Source: Hyphomicrobiaceae bacterium
Lineage (GTDB): Bacteria > Pseudomonadota > Alphaproteobacteria > Rhizobiales > Hyphomicrobiaceae
Reading direction: 5' to 3'
NCBI GenBank assembly: GCA_020442165.1
Contig: JAGRKV010000029.1
Coordinates: 1-64,000 of the forward strand
DNA length: 64,000 nt
Of this stretch, positions 56,208-64,000 are shown piece after piece (position 1 is the first letter of the stretch; the number at the start of each line of letters is the position of its first letter). Under the pieces are notes generated by a model. The model was not told the origin of the DNA. It searched no databases and saw only the letters and a program-made list of their open reading frames with translations. The position numbers and the translations under genes were made by a program.

Positions 56208-57539
56208 ATGCCCACGAGCGACAAGCTCCTTGCAGACCTGAAGTTGCTCCATCCCAAGCTGATCGACCTGTCGCTTGGCCGGGTGGAGCGGCTGCTCGGC
56301 AAGTTGGGAAATCCACATCTTCGCCTTCCCCCGGTGGTCCACGTCGCTGGCACAAACGGCAAGGGTTCCGTCACCGCTTATCTGAAGGCCATTCTCGAAG
56401 CCGCCGGACATGGCGTGCACGTTTACACCTCGCCGCACCTGGTCCGCTTCCACGAACGCATCGTCATCGCAAGACCGGGCGGCACCGCCCAGCCGATCGG
56501 GGAAGATCAGCTCGTCGATGTTCTGGAGCGCACCCAGAGCCTCAACGACGGCGACGACATAACCCAGTTCGAGATCACGACCGCCGCAGCCTTCCTCGCG
56601 TTCGCAGAAAACCCCGCTGACGTCGTCCTGCTCGAAGTTGGCCTTGGCGGCCGCCTCGATGCCACCAACGTGGTGCCCAACCCAAGGCTCGGCGTCATCA
56701 CCCCGGTATCGCTCGACCACGCCGACAAGCTCGGCGACCGGCTGTCTCTGATTGCCGCCGAAAAGGCCGGCATCCTCAAGCGCGGCATGAAAACCGTTGT
56801 GTCCCGCCAGGAGGACGAAGCCATGGTGGTCATCGCCAACACTGCCAACCGCGTCGGCGCGCAGCTTGTGGTGTGGGGCCAGGACTACGACGCCTACGAA
56901 CAGGCAGGCCGCCTCGTCGTTCAGCGGCAAGACCAGCTGATCGACCTGCCGTTGCCTTCTCTCATCGGACCACATCAGATCACCAACGCAGGAACCGCTG
57001 TCACCGCCGCTTTGGAACTCGATGGCTTCAAGATCAGCGAGACGGCGCTGGAGCGTGGCCTGCAGTCGACGCGCTGGCCGGCCCGCATGCAGCGCCTGAG
57101 CCACGGCCCCCTGATCGATCTTCTCAAGCAGGGTTCAGAGCTTTGGCTGGACGGCGGCCATAATCCGGCAGCAGGCGAGGCCCTCGCGCAGACGATGGCC
57201 GACCTGGAGGAACGTGCGCCCCGTCCGTTGCACCTGATCGTTGGCATGCTGGGCCTGAAGGACGCTGTCGGTTTCCTCCGCCACTTCCGTGGCCTTGCGC
57301 GCTACGTCGTGACGGTGCCGATCCCGGGAGCCCACGAGCAGCCGTTCACGCCCGACGCCCTGGCCGATGCGGCTGAGACGGCCGGTCTTGCTTCCGAGGC
57401 TGCTTCCAGCATCGAGGAAGCACTGCGCCGCCACGATGCCCTGTTTCCAGGCCCGAAGCGGATCCTGATCTGCGGCTCGCTCTATCTGGCGGGCCATGTC
57501 CTGGCGCTTCAGGAAGGCATCGTCGCGCAGCCGAATTGA
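56208..57539 (+). CDS. folC: bifunctional folylpolyglutamate/dihydrofolate synthase
   Basis: A 443-residue Mur-ligase-type enzyme that adds glutamates to folates. P-loop AGTNGKGSV is at 47-55, then SPHLVRFHERI, the E/G-rich EVGLGGRLDATNVV and the Mur-type DGGHNPAAGEAL. ATG at 56208 begins the conserved domain; in-frame codons further upstream lead to unrelated residues. It completes the accD-folC pair. Confidence 0.95.
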   Translation: MPTSDKLLADLKLLHPKLIDLSLGRVERLLGKLGNPHLRLPPVVHVAGTNGKGSVTAYLKAILEAAGHGVHVYTSPHLVRFHERIVIARPGGTAQPIGEDQLVDVLERTQSLNDGDDITQFEITTAAAFLAFAENPADVVLLEVGLGGRLDATNVVPNPRLGVITPVSLDHADKLGDRLSLIAAEKAGILKRGMKTVVSRQEDEAMVVIANTANRVGAQLVVWGQDYDAYEQAGRLVVQRQDQLIDLPLPSLIGPHQITNAGTAVTAALELDGFKISETALERGLQSTRWPARMQRLSHGPLIDLLKQGSELWLDGGHNPAAGEALAQTMADLEERAPRPLHLIVGMLGLKDAVGFLRHFRGLARYVVTVPIPGAHEQPFTPDALADAAETAGLASEAASSIEEALRRHDALFPGPKRILICGSLYLAGHVLALQEGIVAQPN

Positions 57540-57641
57540 CGCTGCGGAACCTCGCCCTCCCCAATCTGGCCCGAACTCTGCTATCAGAACGGCGCCCGGC
57601 TGCATTTCCTGCCGGCACAAGAACCATTGATCGAGCACGCC

Positions 57642-58832
57642 ATGTCCGATGACGCGAACACAACTCTTGCCTTGGTGGCATCCTCCGCCGGAGCCGCTGC
57701 GCGTCCGGAGTGGACCACAGCACAGCGAATCGTGGTCAAAATCGGTTCTGCGCTGCTGGTTGACCGCGCCACCGGCATTCTCAAGACGGACTGGCTCGCA
57801 TCCCTGATGGAAGATGTTGCCGCCTTGGCCAAGTCGGGCAAGGAGATCGTGCTTGTCTCCTCCGGAGCCATCGCACTAGGCCGCCATACACTGAAGCTGC
57901 CCAAGGGAGCCCTGGAGCTTGAGCAGAGCCAGGCCGCGGCCGCCGTCGGCCAGATCAGCCTTGCCCACGCCTATCAGGATTTCGCCCGCCAGCATGGGCT
58001 TATCGCCGCGCAGATCCTCGTAACGCTCGGCGACACCGAGGAACGCCGCCGCTACCTCAATGCGCGCCACACCATTGACCGCCTGCTGGCGCTGAAGGCG
58101 ATCCCCGTGGTCAACGAAAACGACACCGTTGCAACCACCGAGATCCGTTACGGCGACAATGATCGCCTGTCCGCCCGCGTGGCCTCGATGGTTTCGGCCG
58201 ACTGCCTCGTGCTGTTGTCGGACATCGATGGCCTCTACACGGCGCCCCCCGGGTCCGACAAAGACGCGCGCCGCCTCGATCTTGTAACCGAGATCACGCC
58301 GGAGATCGAAGCGATGGCTGGCGATGCAGGCACCGAACTCTCCAAGGGCGGCATGAAAACCAAGATCGAGGCCGGCAAGATCGCGCGCGCCGCCGGCTGC
58401 GACATGGTCATTGCCTCTGGCAAGGTCATGCATCCCCTGCGGGCCATTTCCGAGGGCTGCCCGGCGACGTGGTTCATTGCGCCGTCAGATCCCGTCACCG
58501 CAAAGCAACGCTGGATCTCAGGCCAGTTGGAACCGCGCGGCTCGATCGTCGTCGATGCGGGCGCGGAAAAAGCCATGATGTCCGGCAAGAGCTTGCTGCC
58601 AGCAGGCGTAACCGCGGTGACTGGCAATTTCGACCGTGGCGATGTGGTCATCATCCGCACTGCCACGGGGCACGAAATCGGTCGTGGCCTCGTCGCCTAT
58701 GCGAAAGCGGACACAGAGCGTATCATCGGCAGGAAATCGCGTGAGGCAGCTGAAATTCTCGGTTTTGAAGGCCGCCCGGAGCTGATCCATCGCGACGACA
58801 TGGCGTTGAACCGCGCCCACGCAAAGAAATAA
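57642..58832 (+). CDS. proB: glutamate 5-kinase
   Basis: A 396-residue first enzyme of proline synthesis. The amino-acid kinase domain (about 30-285) has [30 protein letters not shown] and the feedback-site loop [15 protein letters not shown]-terminal PUA domain (about 300-385) follows, with [16 protein letters not shown] at 57642 is used; an in-frame TTG lies 15 bases earlier. It is followed by proA. The obg gene that often precedes proB in this order is absent. Confidence 0.96.
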   Translation: MSDDANTTLALVASSAGAAARPEWTTAQRIVVKIGSALLVDRATGILKTDWLASLMEDVAALAKSGKEIVLVSSGAIALGRHTLKLPKGALELEQSQAAAAVGQISLAHAYQDFARQHGLIAAQILVTLGDTEERRRYLNARHTIDRLLALKAIPVVNENDTVATTEIRYGDNDRLSARVASMVSADCLVLLSDIDGLYTAPPGSDKDARRLDLVTEITPEIEAMAGDAGTELSKGGMKTKIEAGKIARAAGCDMVIASGKVMHPLRAISEGCPATWFIAPSDPVTAKQRWISGQLEPRGSIVVDAGAEKAMMSGKSLLPAGVTAVTGNFDRGDVVIIRTATGHEIGRGLVAYAKADTERIIGRKSREAAEILGFEGRPELIHRDDMALNRAHAKK

Positions 58833-58898
58833 CAGCCGGCAAACCCAGCGCTGTCAGCGCGGCCATCGCCGGCCAGACCAGGATAGAGATCGAACACG

Positions 58899-60194
58899 AT
58901 GACTGCCGCCGTCCAGAAGAAGCTTCACGAACACGACATCTCCGGCATGATGCGCGAGATGGGCCGTGCAGCGCGCGCAGCAGCGGCCGAGCTCGCGCAG
59001 GCGCCGCGCGACGCCAAGGACAAGGCGCTGAAAGTCGCCGCCGCCGAGCTGCGCCGCCACACGCCAGAAATCATCGCTGCTAACGAACGCGACATCGCCG
59101 CTGCCGAAGAGGCCGGCAAACCGGCATCCTATGTCGATCGCCTGATGCTCGACCCTGCGCGCGTCGAGGGCATCGCCAAGGGCCTGGAGGCGATTGCTGA
59201 ACTGGATGACCCCGTCGGCACCGTCCTCGCGGAATGGATACGCCCCAACGGCCTGAAGATTGAGCGCGTGCGTGTGCCTTTGGGTGTCATCGGCATCATC
59301 TACGAAAGCCGTCCCAACGTGACCGCCGATGCGGGAGGCCTGTCGCTCAAGGCCGGCAACGCGGCAATCCTGCGCGGTGGCTCCGACAGCCACGCCACGT
59401 CTGTTGCGATCCTCACTTGCCTGCGCCACGGGCTCAAAGCTGCGGAATTGCCGCTTGATTCAATTCAACTCGTTCCCACGACCGACCGCGAGGCTGTCGG
59501 CCAGATGCTGACCGGGCTGGACGGTGCCATCGACGTCATCGTTCCGCGTGGCGGCAAGAGCCTGGTCGAGCGGGTGCAGAAGGAAGCGCGCGTGCCCGTG
59601 TTCGCGCATCTGGAAGGCATCTGTCACACCTATGTCGATCGCGGCGCCGACATCGACATGGCCAAGGACATCGTCGTCAATGCCAAGATGCGCCGCACGG
59701 GCATCTGCGGCGCTACCGAGTGCTTGCTCATCGACAAGAACGCCGAGGGCGACTATGTGACCCCGCTCGTCACCGCGCTCCTCGATGCCGGCTGCGAGGT
59801 TCGCGGCGACCCGACTGCGCAAAAGGCCGACCCGCGCGTCAAGGCCGCCGTAGCCGAGGACTGGGGCCGCGAATTTCTCGACTCCATCATCGCCGTGCGC
59901 ATGGTTAACGGCATTGATGAAGCAATTGCCCACATCACCCGCTATGGTTCGCAGCACACCGATGCAATCGTCACCGAATGCCAGGGTACGGCGGAACGGT
60001 TCCTGGCCAGGGTCGATTCGGCCATCGTTTTACATAATGCATCCACCCAGTTTGCCGACGGTGGAGAGTTCGGCATGGGGGCGGAGATCGGCATAGCAAC
60101 CGGAAAAATGCACGCGCGCGGTCCGGTCGGCGTCGAGCAGCTGACCTCCTTCAAATACGTCGTCCGCGGCACTGGTCAGGTGCGCCCGAAATAG
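58899..60194 (+). CDS. proA: glutamate-5-semialdehyde dehydrogenase
   Basis: A 431-residue NADPH-dependent reductase that converts gamma-glutamyl phosphate to the semialdehyde. The catalytic cysteine is C270 ([14 protein letters not shown]). Other conserved parts are [28 protein letters not shown] and the C-terminal [20 protein letters not shown]. It lies 66 bases after proB, consistent with one operon. Confidence 0.96.
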   Translation: MTAAVQKKLHEHDISGMMREMGRAARAAAAELAQAPRDAKDKALKVAAAELRRHTPEIIAANERDIAAAEEAGKPASYVDRLMLDPARVEGIAKGLEAIAELDDPVGTVLAEWIRPNGLKIERVRVPLGVIGIIYESRPNVTADAGGLSLKAGNAAILRGGSDSHATSVAILTCLRHGLKAAELPLDSIQLVPTTDREAVGQMLTGLDGAIDVIVPRGGKSLVERVQKEARVPVFAHLEGICHTYVDRGADIDMAKDIVVNAKMRRTGICGATECLLIDKNAEGDYVTPLVTALLDAGCEVRGDPTAQKADPRVKAAVAEDWGREFLDSIIAVRMVNGIDEAIAHITRYGSQHTDAIVTECQGTAERFLARVDSAIVLHNASTQFADGGEFGMGAEIGIATGKMHARGPVGVEQLTSFKYVVRGTGQVRPK

Positions 60195-60334
60195 ATTCTG
60201 ACGCAACACGCCTAAACCATCGTTTTGCTTCGCGCTTTCTAGTATTGTGGAATTCGTCCAGCTTGGCTCCAAGCCGTGACCGTATCTTCACGCCGCCCAA
60301 CAATAAAAGAACGAACATCCAAGGAGTTAAACGC

Positions 60335-60802
60335 ATGTTTCGCTACATGTCGCTGGCCGCGTTCGCCATTTTGGCGCTGGCCGCCCCCGCCATGGCCCAG
60401 GAATCAGGCTCCGTCGCCGGTCGCCCGGCACTCTCCACGACGACAGCCCAGGACCTGATCGCCCAGCGCGAGAAGTGGGGGTCAGCCCCAGCCAAAACCC
60501 GCAATAGCGCCGCGCCGGCCAAAGCTGCAGCCTCAGACCCGCCACCACCAGGAAAGGCTGCCAAGGCTGCTGTTGCGGCTGGTTCGTATGCCGTGCTGCC
60601 GACCGACAACGTGTCCAAGCTCATTGCCGAGCGCGAAACGTGGGGCAAGGGCCCGAAGGGCTACGAGAAAAAGACGGTCGTTGCGCCGCGTGCCGCCGGT
60701 GCCCCCAAGAAGCTCAAAGCAGATGCACCTGCCTCAAAGCCAGCCAAGGTCAAGACAGCGCGCAAGCTGAAGAAAAAGAAGAAGAGCAAGACATCCAACT
60801 GA
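60335..60802 (+). CDS. secreted basic protein with duplicated motif, unknown function
   Basis: A 155-residue exported protein. The signal peptide ends AMA at residue 21 (MFRYMSLAAFAILALAAPAM). Two copies of a short motif follow: QDLIAQREKWG (about 37-47) and SKLIAERETWG (about 97-107), joined by an Ala/Pro-rich linker. The tail is strongly basic (KLKKKKKSKTSN). AAGGAG precedes the ATG. I recognise no family; the repeats and basic tail suggest binding to an anionic surface such as nucleic acid or envelope polymer. The composition resembles neighbouring core genes. Confidence 0.7.
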   Translation: MFRYMSLAAFAILALAAPAMAQESGSVAGRPALSTTTAQDLIAQREKWGSAPAKTRNSAAPAKAAASDPPPPGKAAKAAVAAGSYAVLPTDNVSKLIAERETWGKGPKGYEKKTVVAPRAAGAPKKLKADAPASKPAKVKTARKLKKKKKSKTSN

Positions 60803-60875
60803 CGGTCGGTAGGTATCGAGTGCACTGACTGTCTCGATAGAACATCACCGCACCGAGTTGCCGCTACGTGTAAAC

Positions 60876-60914
60876 AAAAGCCCGCTGTGTCTTTTGCAGA
60901 CACCGCGGGCTTTT
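60876..60914 (+). terminator. Rho-independent terminator
   Basis: AAAAGCCCGC with GCGGGCTTTT forms the outer stem, and GTGTC with GACAC an inner stem. It may serve the secreted basic protein, 73 bases upstream, and also the convergent gene on the minus strand. The rest of 60803-61092 holds nothing recognisable. Confidence 0.8.
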
Positions 60915-61092
60915 GAGTTCCTCGAGCGGTTCGGACCAAGGCGGAATGGTTAAGGCCGCGACTGCAGGCCGGCACCGTGCACCACCCCCACGCAGCAGCC
61001 CGAGCGATAGCGAGGGTTGTAGCGGCGTGAGCGAAGAAATCTGGATCGTTTCAACGCAAGTCTGAAACGATCTAGAGGGCATGCGCCTTGAG

Positions 61093-61377
61093 CTATTTGC
61101 CCATGCCACCCATGCCGCCGCCACCCATACCACCCATGCCACCCATACCGCCCATTCCTCCCATGCCGGTCGTTTCCAGGACCGCACGACAGGCCGCCGA
61201 CACTTTCGCCTTGTTGGCTTCCAGGCAATTGCGGATCTCACGGTTGACGTGTGACTTGCCCGCACAGTGAACAGCAATGTCGTCTTTGCAAGCTGTCGCT
61301 ACCGGACCCTGGGCAAACGCCGAAGTGGCAAACAGCATGCTCACAAGCGCGGTACATGTGCGTTTCACGATTCGCAT
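61093..61377 (-). CDS. secreted cysteine-rich GLG1-like protein with Gly/Met tail
   Basis: A 94-residue exported protein. The signal peptide ends AFA around residue 20. A Cys-rich repeat follows (TACKDDIAVHC, then IRNCLEANKAKVSAAC), matching the cysteine-rich GLG1/FGFR repeat spacing with four cysteines. The tail is a run of GMGG repeats. GGAGG precedes the ATG at 61377 on the minus strand; upstream starts in the same frame are not supported. Function unknown, probably periplasmic. Confidence 0.75.
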   Translation of the reverse strand: MRIVKRTCTALVSMLFATSAFAQGPVATACKDDIAVHCAGKSHVNREIRNCLEANKAKVSAACRAVLETTGMGGMGGMGGMGGMGGGGMGGMGK

Positions 61378-61722
61378 TTCGACCTCCAACTGTGTTGCAA
61401 GATCTTCTGCGGCGGCCATACGCATCCGATGCAGCACCTCCACCGAACACGGTGGAAATTCCGATAGAACAAGCGCTGCACCAAACAGAACGGCCCGCAA
61501 GATCCTTGCTCATGTAATGGAGTAATTATCGCGCGATCCGAAACCGAAGTCTGTGATCGGCGTCATTGCTTCAGTGGTCGCGGGTTCCCTGCAAGACAGT
61601 TCGCCAAACAGGTCCCCCCCACGCAGCCCCCCGACTGGGGCACCGCGAGGACATTTGGAAAGCAGCAGTTATATGGCGTATCAAGCTCACTCCACGACGA
61701 ACCATCACTCACGAGACTTCCA

Positions 61723-62367
61723 TTGCCCACGCACCCTTCGCCCCGAGCGCCTTTGCTGGCAAAGCCCCCGCACGCTGCACCCGGCCTGCGCATCGGCCTC
61801 ATGGGCGGTTCGTTCAATCCTCCGCATGACGGGCACTTGCACGTTGCACGCGAGGTGCTGCGGCGGGTCCGGCTCGACGCCGTCTGGTGGATCGTCTCTC
61901 CTGGCAACCCGCTCAAGGCCGGCCACGCCACACCGCCGCTTGCCGCTCGAATCGCACAGGCCCGTGCATTGGCAGCCTCCGAGCCCCGCATCGCAGTCAC
62001 CGGATTCGAAGCCGAGTTGGGCAGTGTCTTCACCGTCGACACCCTGGCCTTCCTGCGCCGGCGCTATCCGCTAACGCGCTTTGTTTGGGTCATGGGCGCC
62101 GACAATCTGGCAGGCTTCCACCGCTGGCGGCGGTGGCGCGGCATTGCCCCGATATTCCCCATCGCTGTCGTCGACCGCCCCGGCTGGCACCTGGCGGCAC
62201 TGTCATCGCCTGCGGCCAGCGCCCTGGCACGCAACCGGATTCCAGAGGCAAACGCAGCCACCCTACCCACGTCCAAACCACCAGCTTGGGCGTTCCTGAC
62301 CGGGCGCCTCTCGCCGTTGTCCTCGACTGAACTTCGGCGCGAAATTCAGGAAATGGCCGGGCCCTGA
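61723..62367 (+). CDS. nadD: nicotinate-nucleotide adenylyltransferase
   Basis: A 214-residue NAD-synthesis enzyme that adenylates nicotinate mononucleotide. The nucleotidyltransferase motif GGSFNPPHDGHL lies at about 28-39, with the ISSTELR-type end present as LSSTELRREI. No ATG exists before the motif; TTG 61723 gives the longest conserved frame, so the exact start is uncertain. It precedes rsfS and rlmH, the standard order. The 222 bases before it and the 234 bases after it contain no gene. Confidence 0.93.
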   Translation: MPTHPSPRAPLLAKPPHAAPGLRIGLMGGSFNPPHDGHLHVAREVLRRVRLDAVWWIVSPGNPLKAGHATPPLAARIAQARALAASEPRIAVTGFEAELGSVFTVDTLAFLRRRYPLTRFVWVMGADNLAGFHRWRRWRGIAPIFPIAVVDRPGWHLAALSSPAASALARNRIPEANAATLPTSKPPAWAFLTGRLSPLSSTELRREIQEMAGP

Positions 62368-62601
62368 ACTGCCGTCCAATCATTCTTGAACGCCGTCTAG
62401 ATTGGACTGATCGGCCACAGGATTAACATTTGGGCCACACACCACGCGCAAATCAGTTGCCTGCAACTCCAGCCAGAGGGTATCTTTTCATCAGCCTGCA
62501 CGCTCACCAAGTCATGCAGGCGCCAAAGTGGATATGCTAATTGGCCGCCTGAAACGAATGCGGCGGCACAACGCCTGATAGAAGAGGACGTTCACCACAC
62601 G

Positions 62602-63012
62602 ATGCGAACCGCACTCGAGGGAAGCGCAAACAGCAACCCTCCGGCCGAGATGCTCTCCGCGAAGGAGGCCTCGAAAGCCATACTCGAGAAGATCTGTCAT
62701 TGGCTTGATGAAGCCAAGGCCGAGGAAATCGTAACGATCGATCTCGAAGGCAAAACTGCGATCGGTGACTACATGGTCATTGCCAGCGGCCGTACCGATC
62801 GTCATGTCGGCGCAATCGCCGACCAGATCCAACGCAAACTCAAGGAAGAAGGGCTCGGCCGCGTGCGCGTCGAGGGCCTGGAGGCATGTGACTGGGTTCT
62901 GCTCGACACCGGTGACATCCTCGTTCACGTCTTCCGGCCAGAGGTTCGCGAGTTCTACAACCTCGAGAAGATGTGGAATGCCGATCGCCCCGCCGAGGTG
63001 ACGGCACACTAG
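62602..63012 (+). CDS. rsfS: ribosome silencing factor
   Basis: A 136-residue RsfS/Iojap protein that binds ribosomal protein uL14 and blocks subunit joining in starvation. The conserved domain runs from about 25 to 125, with EEIVTIDLEGKTAIGDYMVI, ASGRTDRHV and WVLLDTGDILVHVFRPEVREFYNLEKMW. The first 20 residues are a variable extension. It lies between nadD and rlmH. Confidence 0.95.
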   Translation: MRTALEGSANSNPPAEMLSAKEASKAILEKICHWLDEAKAEEIVTIDLEGKTAIGDYMVIASGRTDRHVGAIADQIQRKLKEEGLGRVRVEGLEACDWVLLDTGDILVHVFRPEVREFYNLEKMWNADRPAEVTAH

Positions 63013-63060
63013 AGCATGTTGAGCTGAAGTGTTCAGCGGATCAGCGTGAAAAACATGCTC
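63012..63060. repeat. REP-like palindromic repeat, copy 3
   Basis: The same GAGCATGTT and AACATGCTC arms and AGCTGAAGTGT core as the two copies near 44.8 kb, with a slightly different loop (TCAGCGGATCAGCG). It begins at the last base of the rsfS stop codon and may stabilise or terminate its mRNA. Confidence 0.8.
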
Positions 63061-63072
63061 CAAACAAGACGA

Positions 63073-63113
63073 TAGAGCGCAGTCCCGGTTTCACCAAAAG
63101 TGAATGCGCTCTA
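63073..63113. repeat. inverted repeat with TAGAGCGCA arms
   Basis: TAGAGCGCA (63073-63081) and TGCGCTCTA (63105-63113) are perfect complements across 23 bases. It is a second type of intergenic palindrome 12 bases after REP copy 3; similar elements are common in Hyphomicrobiales genomes. Confidence 0.65.
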
Positions 63114-63210
63114 ACAAGCTGCGATGGGGTGCCAGCGACCGTCGCCCCAACGAGTTCGCCACCAGCGACAGGGGCGCGCGGCAGGTTTGCGCCGGGCGCA
63201 AGAGTGGCTT

Positions 63211-63693
63211 ATGCGCCTGATGATTGCTGCTATCGGTCGCCTCAAGGACAGTGGCGAGACCGCGCTCGTATCCAGATACGCCAAGCGAATCGATCAGGCT
63301 GGCCGCTCCGTTGCACTGGCCCCCGTTGCCATCACCGAACTGACCGAGTCTCGCGCATCCACCACCGCTGAGCGCAAGGCCGACGAAGCCCAACGCCTGA
63401 TTACCGCGTCTTCATCGGCTGAGCGCCGCATCGTCCTCGACGAAGGCGGACGCCAGTTTTCGAGCGAAGGGTTCGCGAATGTGCTTCGCGACATGCGAGA
63501 TGCCGGAGTGCGCGAGCTTGCATTCATCATCGGCGGTCCTGACGGACATGGCGATGTGGCCCGCCAAGGCGCCGATACCGTGCTTTCATTGGGTCAGATG
63601 ACACTGCCGCACGGCTTGGCGCGTATCGTTCTTCTGGAGCAGATATATCGCGCCGTGACCATCATCGCCGGGCACCCCTATCACCGCAGCTGA
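63211..63693 (+). CDS. rlmH: 23S rRNA (pseudouridine1915-N3)-methyltransferase
   Basis: A 160-residue SPOUT methyltransferase acting on helix 69 of 23S rRNA. The SAM-binding trefoil knot is visible as FIIGGPDGHG, then LSLGQMTLPHGLARIVLLEQ and the C-terminal HPYHR. ATG at 63211 starts the conserved MRLMIAAIGRLKD; longer upstream frame not used. Confidence 0.95.
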   Translation: MRLMIAAIGRLKDSGETALVSRYAKRIDQAGRSVALAPVAITELTESRASTTAERKADEAQRLITASSSAERRIVLDEGGRQFSSEGFANVLRDMRDAGVRELAFIIGGPDGHGDVARQGADTVLSLGQMTLPHGLARIVLLEQIYRAVTIIAGHPYHRS

Positions 63694-63758
63694 GATGAGC
63701 TGCCCCAAGTGCGCCGGTCATTCAAGCACGGCACGGCCGCCTCGGCCTGCTGGTTCTC

Positions 63759-64000
63759 CTACATCCGCAGCAAGACTCGATCCATCACGCGGCCCGGCAG
63801 TAGCCGCTTCAGACCCGCTGCGATGTAGGTCGGCGTCGTCACGAAGTACCGCAGCTTCGGCCGCCGCGCTTCGACGGCGTGAACAAGGCGGTCGACAACC
63901 GCCTCCGGCTCCAGCTTGAACGTCTGCTTTCCACCTGCTTCCATGGCCTTCAAGCGCGCTCGATATCGTTCGCTGTGAACCGAACCATCAATGTCTACCG
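63759..64000 (-). CDS. short-chain dehydrogenase/reductase, C-terminal part (partial)
   Basis: The frame is open from the right edge to a stop at 63759, giving about 80 residues. The pattern KLEPEAVVDRLVHAVEARRP, then KLRYFVTTPTYIAAGLKRLL and PGRVMDRVL is typical of the end of SDR-family NAD(P)-dependent oxidoreductases. The catalytic Tyr-x3-Lys region is outside the window, so the substrate cannot be inferred. Confidence 0.7.
   Translation of the reverse strand, partial: VDIDGSVHSERYRARLKAMEAGGKQTFKLEPEAVVDRLVHAVEARRPKLRYFVTTPTYIAAGLKRLLPGRVMDRVLLRM

Overview
The window reads as a high-GC alphaproteobacterial chromosome, most likely order Hyphomicrobiales. The right third carries a conserved housekeeping neighbourhood typical of that group: a FYDLN zinc-ribbon protein, aroA, cmk, rpsA, sppA, ihfB, a LapA-domain gene, trpF-trpB-trpA-accD-folC, proB-proA, nadD-rsfS-rlmH. 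I cannot name genus or species from sequence alone.

Layout. (1) 0-8.2 kb: ordinary accessory or metabolic genes. A TetR-type regulator with a palindromic operator precedes a small anchored protein and a MacB-like exporter (membrane fusion protein, FtsX-type permease, ATPase). Then come a GNAT acetyltransferase, a LysR regulator divergent from a carboxymuconolactone-decarboxylase/AhpD-like protein, a secreted YHS protein and a small membrane protein. (2) 8.4-40.3 kb: a dense defence island. It holds an Mrr-like endonuclease with a divergent controller-type HTH protein and no partner methylase; a complete type I Wadjet operon (jetABCD); and a tightly overlapped operon of HigA-like regulator, 1742-aa DEAD/DUF1998 helicase, SNF2 helicase, N6-adenine methyltransferase, HNH nuclease and a terminal protein of uncertain function. 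These are followed by an IS4-family element with intact ends and target duplication, a DUF3489/DUF2924/large serine recombinase cassette, and a 1331-aa REase-TPR-GreAB-C-PIN fusion with a small overlapping partner. The island ends beside tRNA-Ala(GGC). (3) 40.3-64 kb: the core chromosome, with REP-like palindromic repeats, two perfect DnaA boxes upstream of an outer-membrane protein, a class II glutamine amidotransferase and an FkbM methyltransferase.

The most interesting locus is 17.0-31.0 kb. It combines DISARM class 1 hallmarks (SNF2 helicase, adenine methylase, DEAD plus DUF1998 helicase). However, the DrmA- and DrmB-like parts appear to be one polypeptide, no DrmC phospholipase-D gene is present, and an HNH nuclease plus another putative nuclease take the effector position under a HigA-like repressor that has no toxin. 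It may be a DISARM-related variant or a Druantia/DISARM hybrid. The second candidate is the REase-TPR-GreAB-C-PIN protein. Wadjet would remove plasmids, the methylase-helicase operon would act on phage DNA, and the fusion protein would probably abort infection; these roles are inferred from family knowledge, not from data here.
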